Source: DASTPP01 sp035762175 (lineage in GTDB: Bacteria; Myxococcota_A; Polyangia; Polyangiales; Polyangiaceae). From it: a DNA stretch of 38,908 bases. Shown here in pieces: positions 33,801-38,908 of the stretch (position 1 is the first letter of the stretch; every line of letters begins with the position of its first letter). The stretch covers positions 1 to 38,908 of the forward strand of contig DASTPP010000041.1 in the NCBI GenBank assembly GCA_035762175.1. Reading direction: 5' to 3'. Under the pieces are notes generated by a model, which had not been told where the DNA came from, made no database searches, and worked only from the letters and a program-made list of their open reading frames with translations. A program made the position numbers and the translations under genes.

Positions 33801-36800
33801 GACGCCTCCCAGAGCCGGACCGCGCCGCGATCGGCCCCCGAGGCGAGGGTCCGGCCGCTCGGGTCGAATGCCACCGCTTTGACGATATCCGGAGGCTGCT
33901 CGAACGTCCGAAGCGACCTGCCGGAGACCGTGTCGAAGATTGCTATCTTGCCCGGCCACCCGCCAACGGCGAGCCGTCGGCCGGTCGGGTCCCATGCGAT
34001 CGACCGGGGCCTGGGGATGGCTCGCCTCGCCAGCACGACCCGGGCCGCCAGCGGGCTTGCCGTCCGCGCGACGATTTCAGGCTGCAGTGTGCTTGGCGCC
34101 GAGCCGCCCGCGAAGACGGTCGCGGTCAGGTCGGCGCCGTCGAGGCGGGCGCCCTCCCATTGACCATGCGTCCAGAGCGACTGGGCCAGGGTCGCCCCGT
34201 CGAAGCGCGCGCCGCGTAGCCGACAGCGGTCGGCGGCGGCCATGGTGAGGTCGGCCAGGCGAGCGTCGGCGCCATCGAGGAGTGCGTCGTCGAGGCGGGC
34301 GGCCACGAGCCGGGCGCGCCGCAGGTCGGCCCCGGAGAGGTCGGCCCCGGAGAGGTCGGCGTCGGAAAGGCGCGCCGAGCGAAGGAGCGCGCCGCGCAGG
34401 TCTTCGCCGATGAGCGACGCGCCGCAAAGGTTGGCATTCTCGGGGACCCAGCCCCTCGGGTCGGACGACCAGCGGGCCAGGCCGTGGAGCAGGCGGAGGG
34501 CGTTCGACGTCGCGTCGGACAGGGCCCGGGCGGCCCCCGCGTCCGCGACGGCCTCTCGGGGGTTGGTGAGCAAACGCCGGACGGTGTGAATCGCGGGCGC
34601 CTCGCGCGGGTCGCCCTGGGACCGGAGCACTTCGCCGACGAAGCCGACCACCTCGGGCGTGAGCGGCCTCGTGGCGAGCGCCTCGTAGGGCCGCAGGCGC
34701 ATCGTCGTGACCAGCGCGCGCGCCAGAAAGTATTCGAGGAACGAGCGGTGGGCGAAGCGATAGCGGTCTTCTCCCTCGTGAACGAAGAAGGCGCCGCCCT
34801 GAATGTCCAAGAACGCTAGCCTGGCGGGGAGGTGGTCGGGCAGCACGAGGTTGCTGATTCGGTCGCGAACCGACCGCCGTAGCTCCTGCCAGGAGCACGC
34901 GGCGGCGCCCGACCGCCAGAGCTGTTCGGCCAGCGCCTCGGCGAAATGAATCTTCTGGTCGTGCGAGAGCGAGGCCTCGTCTTCGGCCGTCTGCTCGAGC
35001 CAGCGTTCGAGGTAGGCCTCGTAAACGTCGGCCGGCGCGACGCGGGCGCCCGGGTCGATGCGGTCGAGCGAGGCGAGCACCATCGCGAGGAGCAGCGGGC
35101 GGCGGACGAGATCGTTCAGGTCGTAGGTCGTGGCGATTCGGCGCAGCGCCTCGCGGGCGCCTTGGGCGTCGCCGCGCACGCCGCGCACGAGCGCTTCGAC
35201 CTGCCCTTGGTCGAAAGGCTGGACGACCAGGCGCGCGTACTCGGTCGCGCCGCCGAGCGCGCCCGCGAGCGCCTCGGCGGTCGCCGTGCGCAGCTCGCTC
35301 TCGGAGGCGAAGTAGTGGTCGCGCGAGGCGACGAGCACCTTGCCGCCGTGAGAAGCGATCTGCACGAGGTCGCGCAGGCGCTCGGCCAGGCCCTGCTGGC
35401 CCACGCGGCCCGCCATCTCGTCGAAGCCGTCGAAGCAAGGCAAGAGGTGGCCGGCGCCGACCAGCAAGGTCGCGGCCGCGCGGTGGCGCCGGTCGTCGGG
35501 CAACGACAGCGCCGCCAGCAGGGCCCCCGTCGCGTCGGCGCCCGAGGGCGCGGTCGCGAGGTCGACCAGCACGGGGATGGGCCCCCCCGAAGCGGCGCGC
35601 TCGGCCAGCCCCGCGCACCACTCGGCGAGCAGCGTCGACTTGCCCGAGCCGAACTCGCCCAGCAAAAGTGCCGTCGGAGCCGGAGACTCGAGCCACGCCC
35701 CGAGGGCACGGAACGCCGGCAGGCGCGCCTCGTCGGTCTGCAAGGTCGGCTCGACGAAGTGGCCGCCGACCTCCTTGAGCTTGAAGGCGCGTCGTTCGGC
35801 GACGAGCCCGAGGGCCCCCGCGAACATCGGCCGCAACGCCGCTTTGCGCTCCGCGCGTTCGGGCTCGCCGAGCGCGAGCGCCCGCAGCGGCCGCAACCCC
35901 TCGGCTTCGAGCGCCGCGCGAACTCTCTCGACGTCTTTCCACCAGCTCTTGCGGGGGTCGTACAAGAGCACCCAACCCCCCGACGCGCGTTCCGCCGCCA
36001 GCACACCGAGCCCGCGGAACCTGGCCCCCTGCGACATGACCGCCACGACGGCACAAGGCCCGCCCGTTTCAGCGGTCGCGACGAGCAGAAGCTCGCGCGT
36101 CGTGGCGACGGCGAAGCGATAGGCGGACCGAAACCCCTTGAGCGCAGCCAGATACTCACGTCGGAACCGACTGCGCACCTCAGGACTGGTTTCAGGGTGG
36201 GTGATCTCAGGATCAAGCTCGGCGGGGAGCTCGACCTCGCTCTCGCCCTGACCGTCGTCACGAAGGGCCCCCTCGGTGTACTCTACCTTGAGCTCTTCAA
36301 CCCGCGCGAAGAACTGAAAGCGCAACCCATCGCGCTCGCGCTCTCCGAGCGAGGCGGGGTCGACGCCCGCGGGTATGACCGGCACCTCGCGCAGAACGGG
36401 CGGGTCGGGCGCCGGCGCCGCCGGGGCCCGAAGCTCGTCGCCCAAGACCGAGTCACGTAGCGCCGCCAGCGCCTGCCGCGCGGGCTCCGTCCACTCGGCC
36501 GGGCCGAGCCGGCCCGCGCTCTCGCCCGCGCGCCGCAGCCGTTCGGCGAGCTCGGCCAGCCCCGGGTGGCGGTACTCTTTGAGCCACTCGAACACGACAT
36601 CGGACGCCGCCGCCGCCATGGCCGCGCGCACGGCGGGCAGCGGCAGCGCCTCGGCCGGCAGCACCACCTCGCGCGTGCTCAGGCGAAACTGCTCGAGGTC
36701 GAGAAAGTCGCCGTGCTCTCGCGCCAGGCGCCGCAAGCGCCGGCCGCGCATCGCCCCGCCGAGCGAGGCCGCGTTCAGCAAGAGCGTCTCGGATTCGGCG

Positions 36801-37903
36801 ACCCGCTCGGAGAGCCCCTCGACGTCACTGCCGTCCCTCGCGTTCAACGCGGGCGCGACGACCTCGAGCCAATCGGCGTAGGCCGCGCCCGCGGGGTGGT
36901 TGCGGTAGACGAGGCTCGCGGCGGCGAAGGGGCGGACGGGCCGCTGCCAGTCGTAAGGTCGCGACTCGCCCGAGCGGCGGAAGCCGAGGTCGACGTCGGC
37001 GACGATGACGCCCTCTTCGCCGACGTCGAGGAGGCCGACTTGCTTGGGGAAGTCGCGCAGATCAGAGGGGCGCCCCTCGTCGACGAAGACCGAGGTGCCG
37101 CCCCCCTCGTTGCCACCGAGGCCGGCGGTGTCGGCGTAGAGGACGGGGCGGCCGTAGCGGCGGGCCTCTTCCCAGGCCTTGGCGGCGAACTCGGAGAGGG
37201 TGTGCGTCGGCGTCCAGCTCGGCACGGCGAGGAAGCGACAGGACTCGAGCGGCTCGCCGACGAGGGCCCGGTGCGGGCCGCTGTCGCGGTAGAGAAAGTC
37301 GAGGCAGACCAGCACGCCCATGGGGCCGGGCAGGCCCTCGGGCATGGTGACCGGCGCCCAGCAATCGCCGGGCTTCATCTGGCCGACCTCGGGTGCCGCG
37401 GGGTGCAGCTTCGGCTGCAGGGCGAGGAGGCGCCCGCGGTGCAGGACGGGGCAGATGGCCTGGCCGAGCGGGGGGGCGCGCTCGGCGCCGAGGGCGCGGT
37501 AGGGGTCTTGCTTGCGGGCGGCGCGGTCGACGGTGTGAGTGCCGGCGACGATGATCAAATCGTGATCGGCGCGGGCGGAGAGGCCGGCGACGTACGAGAG
37601 TACCTCCCGAGGTATCGAGTACTCGGGGAAGACGACGACGCGTACGCCCCACGCGATGCACTGCTCGAGAATCGCCCCGACCTTGCCGCGGAGGTGCTCG
37701 AGGTAGGCGGCGCGAACGCGGCTGCGCAGGCCCTTGAAGAGATCGTCGAGCTCGGGCGCGGGCTCGCCCTCGGGCACGAGCGTGTCGGGCGGCCCGGCGC
37801 CGAAGAGCGGGTCTTCGAGGGGCGACCGGCCGTTGGTCGAGGTGATGGCCGGGTGGGCGGCGATCTGGGCGACGGCGACGCGGGTGTAAAGTCGTGAGCT
37901 CAA
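30878..37903 (-). CDS. Giant nitrilase-NACHT-pentapeptide-WD40-ATPase protein (NLR-like)
   Basis: A 2341-residue protein starting at TTG 37903, with CAGGGGC upstream. Residues about 5-335 are a carbon-nitrogen hydrolase (nitrilase fold) with an intact Glu-Lys-Cys triad: E94 (VVFPEYS), K165 (LQPKLH) and C200 (VLVCLDF). Residues about 335-730 are unassigned. A NACHT ATPase follows: Walker A GEFGSGKS near 750, Walker B LPCFDGFDEMA, then winged-helix and helical parts. Pentapeptide repeats (about 1155-1270) lead to 14 WD40 repeats of 42 residues (about 1300-1880), then an AAA/STAND-like ATPase with GPRRSGKTS near 2038 and VFLLDEVA near 2124. The order effector-NACHT-repeat sensor matches NLR-like immune receptors; the two ATPases are unusual. 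It is upstream of the phosphoesterase gene in one operon. Confidence 0.93.
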   Translation of the reverse strand: MSSRLYTRVAVAQIAAHPAITSTNGRSPLEDPLFGAGPPDTLVPEGEPAPELDDLFKGLRSRVRAAYLEHLRGKVGAILEQCIAWGVRVVVFPEYSIPREVLSYVAGLSARADHDLIIVAGTHTVDRAARKQDPYRALGAERAPPLGQAICPVLHRGRLLALQPKLHPAAPEVGQMKPGDCWAPVTMPEGLPGPMGVLVCLDFLYRDSGPHRALVGEPLESCRFLAVPSWTPTHTLSEFAAKAWEEARRYGRPVLYADTAGLGGNEGGGTSVFVDEGRPSDLRDFPKQVGLLDVGEEGVIVADVDLGFRRSGESRPYDWQRPVRPFAAASLVYRNHPAGAAYADWLEVVAPALNARDGSDVEGLSERVAESETLLLNAASLGGAMRGRRLRRLAREHGDFLDLEQFRLSTREVVLPAEALPLPAVRAAMAAAASDVVFEWLKEYRHPGLAELAERLRRAGESAGRLGPAEWTEPARQALAALRDSVLGDELRAPAAPAPDPPVLREVPVIPAGVDPASLGERERDGLRFQFFARVEELKVEYTEGALRDDGQGESEVELPAELDPEITHPETSPEVRSRFRREYLAALKGFRSAYRFAVATTRELLLVATAETGGPCAVVAVMSQGARFRGLGVLAAERASGGWVLLYDPRKSWWKDVERVRAALEAEGLRPLRALALGEPERAERKAALRPMFAGALGLVAERRAFKLKEVGGHFVEPTLQTDEARLPAFRALGAWLESPAPTALLLGEFGSGKSTLLAEWCAGLAERAASGGPIPVLVDLATAPSGADATGALLAALSLPDDRRHRAAATLLVGAGHLLPCFDGFDEMAGRVGQQGLAERLRDLVQIASHGGKVLVASRDHYFASESELRTATAEALAGALGGATEYARLVVQPFDQGQVEALVRGVRGDAQGAREALRRIATTYDLNDLVRRPLLLAMVLASLDRIDPGARVAPADVYEAYLERWLEQTAEDEASLSHDQKIHFAEALAEQLWRSGAAACSWQELRRSVRDRISNLVLPDHLPARLAFLDIQGGAFFVHEGEDRYRFAHRSFLEYFLARALVTTMRLRPYEALATRPLTPEVVGFVGEVLRSQGDPREAPAIHTVRRLLTNPREAVADAGAARALSDATSNALRLLHGLARWSSDPRGWVPENANLCGASLIGEDLRGALLRSARLSDADLSGADLSGADLRRARLVAARLDDALLDGADARLADLTMAAADRCRLRGARFDGATLAQSLWTHGQWEGARLDGADLTATVFAGGSAPSTLQPEIVARTASPLAARVVLARRAIPRPRSIAWDPTGRRLAVGGWPGKIAIFDTVSGRSLRTFEQPPDIVKAVAFDPSGRTLASGADRGAVRLWEASSGRLLRTLEGHSDDVNAMAFDPSGRTLVTGSSDDTVRLWEVASGKLLRTLEGHSDNVWAVAFDPGGRTLASGAGDKKVRLWEAASGKLLRTLEGHSGAVTAVAFDPGGRALASGSVDMTVRLWEASSGELLRTLEGHSDGITAVAFDPSGHTLASGAAGGTLWLWEPSSGQPLRTLGGHSGWVQTVAFDPGGHTLASGSDDGTVRLWEASSGRLMRTLGARWGEAWAAAFDPSGRTLASTTHNHAVRLWEVSSGRLLRSLEGHSEVITAVAFDPSGHAFASGAGDGTVRLWEATSGRLLHTLEPQTAAAWGLAFDPGGHTLASGASDGTVRLWEVASGRLLRTLGKHPRWVHTVAFDPGGRTLATGAGDSAVRLWEVSSGQLLRMFEGHPGGVRAVAFDPGGHTLASGGDDDTLRLWEVSSGRLLHALEGHSGAIVAVAFDPGGHTLASGAGDGMVRLWEATSGRPLRVLEGHSDGVWAVSFDPSGRTLASGSRDGTARIWDVKRGATLAILSSDGASGLVESQGYFRFDGDERLLALGLPNPKTPGSILFLQTGRLRDVLENPARVEAALAGNPPTPEQLAADLDAAGLTSPGGAWDGEIVRVPAANDEAADAPPPSLPALETTAPAPSPFRPGPALTDVDALAGREPVVAELSSLALSKSPAILVGPRRSGKTSLLHLVRRRLKGGPTVCYVTLQQAKIATADDLAKLLASALAAETGEPARHGPRTANESLRDTLTRELRATGAPAPVFLLDEVACLKGADGELFPWLRALGQDVASLIYAGSPLDWESTVRHANEVAPGSSFGNDVTRVSLGPIPEADAKAFLVETAAGIISPEVARWVIEFCGPWPFYLQVMGHALLTAANSGQRGPLLRKDSLRELYEQRLLIERTIFLERWNELPKPVRGALLAHPDERPALRSLPTAVRTQVIDAGLCTVTGVWLPDRPFFDWIRMHAAVLEAGPESKPREEGRR
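32259..33896 (-). repeat. 126-bp in-frame tandem repeats encoding WD40 blades
   Basis: Thirteen consecutive 126-bp units (42 codons each) encode WD40 blades 2-14; a more divergent blade 1 lies just upstream (about 33900-33985). The core AFDPxGxTLASG...VRLWExxSGxLLRTLEG is nearly invariant, while residues 3-8 and 21-26 of each unit vary. The high similarity between copies implies recent amplification or gene conversion. Confidence 0.93.
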
Positions 37904-38235
37904 GGCCTGCCCCTGGTGCTGACGATATCACGAGGGGCCGGGGCGATGACGGCCGCCCCTACGATCGCGGGGGGCGACCACGACTCCGGGAGCTTTTTCG
38001 CCCGCCCGAGCAGCGCCTTCGCCCACGTTCGAAGCGATTCGCTTTTCGCTTCAGCTACCCCACGGCCATCATAAAACGAGTCCGCGTAGGGCCGTCGGCC
38101 GCGATCACGTCGATCGCTCCGTGTCGCTGCGCCGGGACGTGCCTCGTGACGACGGCCGGCACGTCCTCCGTGCGGACGAACGCGAAGAAAGGCTACGGTT
38201 GGCCGCAGCGCCGTCGGCCCCGCCCCGCGCCCCCC
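37904..38235. other. Upstream region of the giant operon
   Basis: 332 bp without a credible gene. The right half is less GC-rich than its surroundings. An imperfect inverted repeat GAAGCGATTCGCTTTTCGCTTC lies at 38031-38052, and ATAAAACGAG near 38070 could be part of a promoter on the minus strand (CTCGTTTTAT). Promoter assignment is tentative. Confidence 0.4.
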
Positions 38236-38908
38236 TCAGCCGCCGCGCCGCAAGGCCGCGAGCTCGGCCTCTACCCGCGCCAGGCGCGCGAGCGCTTCAT
38301 CTTTCGCCGCCCGCTCGGCCTCCGCCCTAGCCTCGGCCTCGGCCTTCGCCCGCCGCTCGGCCTCGGCCTGTTGCTCGGCCGCCTCTTTCGCCGCCCGCTC
38401 GGCCTCTTTGGCTTGCCGCTCGGCCTCTTTGGCTCGCCGCTCGGCCTCTTTGGCTTGCCGCTCGGCCTCGGCCTTCTGCTCGGCCGCCTCTTTCGCCGCC
38501 CGCTCGGCCTCTTCGGGCGTCGGCCACAGCTGCCGCCCCTTGGCGTCCTCGCTCAGCCGCAGCCGCGGCCCTTCTTCGTCGACCACCACCAGCCACGCCC
38601 CGAAGAAGGGCGAACGCACTGGCCCCGCCCCCGCGTACTGCCGCTCGAGCCGCCCGCCCGGCCCCCGCGCCCACAGCTGCACAAGGTGCGGCCCGCCGCC
38701 CTCGCGCGGCCCGGCGAGCAGCGGGTCGAACACCCACAGCTCGCCCGTGCCGCTGGCGTCGTACTTCGCCGGCGCCAACCGATAGTCTTTGGTCGGGTGG
38801 TTCTTGCTCACCACCTCGAGCGCCACCTTCGGCGGCGCGTGCCCCGGCCGCCAGGTGCGCACGCTGCGCAGCTTGCCCACCCGCGGCGGCGGCGGCTCGT
38901 AGAGCGCC
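38236..38908 (-). CDS. Uma2-family putative endonuclease, partial (5' end outside window)
   Basis: The frame is open to the right edge, so the N-terminus is missing. The visible part shows the Uma2/DUF820 core, KVALEVVSKNHPTKDYRLAPAKYDASGTGELWVFDP, with the family pattern of a Glu on a beta-strand, a Lys-containing helix and the following WVFDP strand, and then a second Uma2 strand region (SPFFGAWLVVVDEEGPRLRL). The C-terminal 95 residues are a highly charged Ala/Glu/Arg/Lys helix, likely a coiled coil. It precedes the giant operon in the same direction, but 332 bp separate them and no functional link is shown. Confidence 0.85.
   Translation of the reverse strand, partial: ALYEPPPPRVGKLRSVRTWRPGHAPPKVALEVVSKNHPTKDYRLAPAKYDASGTGELWVFDPLLAGPREGGGPHLVQLWARGPGGRLERQYAGAGPVRSPFFGAWLVVVDEEGPRLRLSEDAKGRQLWPTPEEAERAAKEAAEQKAEAERQAKEAERRAKEAERQAKEAERAAKEAAEQQAEAERRAKAEAEARAEAERAAKDEALARLARVEAELAALRRGG
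38397..38459 (-). repeat. 3 x 21-bp in-frame tandem repeat
   Basis: Three copies (one with a single substitution) of a 21-bp unit beginning GCTCGGCCTCTTTGG encode seven-residue units such as RQAKEAE in the coiled-coil tail of the Uma2 protein. A heptad period fits a growing coiled coil. Confidence 0.9.

Overview
The window is a very GC-rich bacterial chromosome segment. It suggests a myxobacterium-like member of the Myxococcota: two sigma-54 activators, several multidomain histidine kinases, Uma2-family proteins with charged repetitive tails, and a giant NACHT/WD40 protein. This assignment is inferred from gene content and composition; there is no rRNA or marker gene to prove it. No tRNA, rRNA, CRISPR array, intact transposon or origin was seen.

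Layout. Positions 1-1141: the 3' part of a Uma2-family gene and a small DUF4177-type gene. Positions 1185-8928: a stress and energy island. On the minus strand it holds a universal stress protein (USP), a P-type cation ATPase, a second USP and a lone receiver domain. Diverging on the plus strand are a third USP, acetate kinase and a four-CBS protein. The three USPs share an unusual C-terminal Cys tail, and each has a GGCACG-N4-NGC box upstream that looks like a sigma-54 promoter. Positions 8968-13388: a PAS-containing sigma-54 activator, a small ORF overlapping a TerB-like gene, an NhaR-like LysR regulator and a winged-helix regulator. Positions 13538-18661: a compact type I secretion-like operon (ABC transporter, HlyD-like adaptor, TolC-like channel) whose ABC ATPase lacks canonical catalytic residues. 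Positions 18751-22812: a gas-sensing module of a free-standing protoglobin, an NtrC-type response regulator and a protoglobin-coupled histidine kinase; the regulator has the best sigma-54 box in the window. Positions 22984-28427: an orphan MbtH-like gene, a double-GNAT protein, the 3' remnant of a nitric oxide reductase gene, and two receiver/kinase hybrid proteins. Positions 28435-28821: a seven-copy palindromic repeat array and hairpins between convergent genes.

Positions 28830-37903 hold the most unusual locus, a two-gene minus-strand operon. The upstream gene encodes a 2341-residue protein reading nitrilase-fold amidohydrolase, unassigned region, NACHT ATPase, pentapeptide repeats, 14 nearly identical WD40 repeats and a second P-loop ATPase. 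The downstream gene encodes a degenerate relative of that last ATPase fused to a calcineurin-like metallophosphoesterase. The arrangement looks like an NLR-like conflict (defence) system with two candidate enzymatic effectors. The two genes are joined by a ladder of mini-ORFs, each stop codon overlapping the next start. An analogous ladder lies before the lone receiver gene at 1546-1665. The window ends inside a second Uma2-family gene.

How the parts may work together (inference): the haem-globin kinase and NtrC regulator could drive sigma-54 promoters of the USP genes under low oxygen or NO, with the nor remnant as a relic of NO metabolism.
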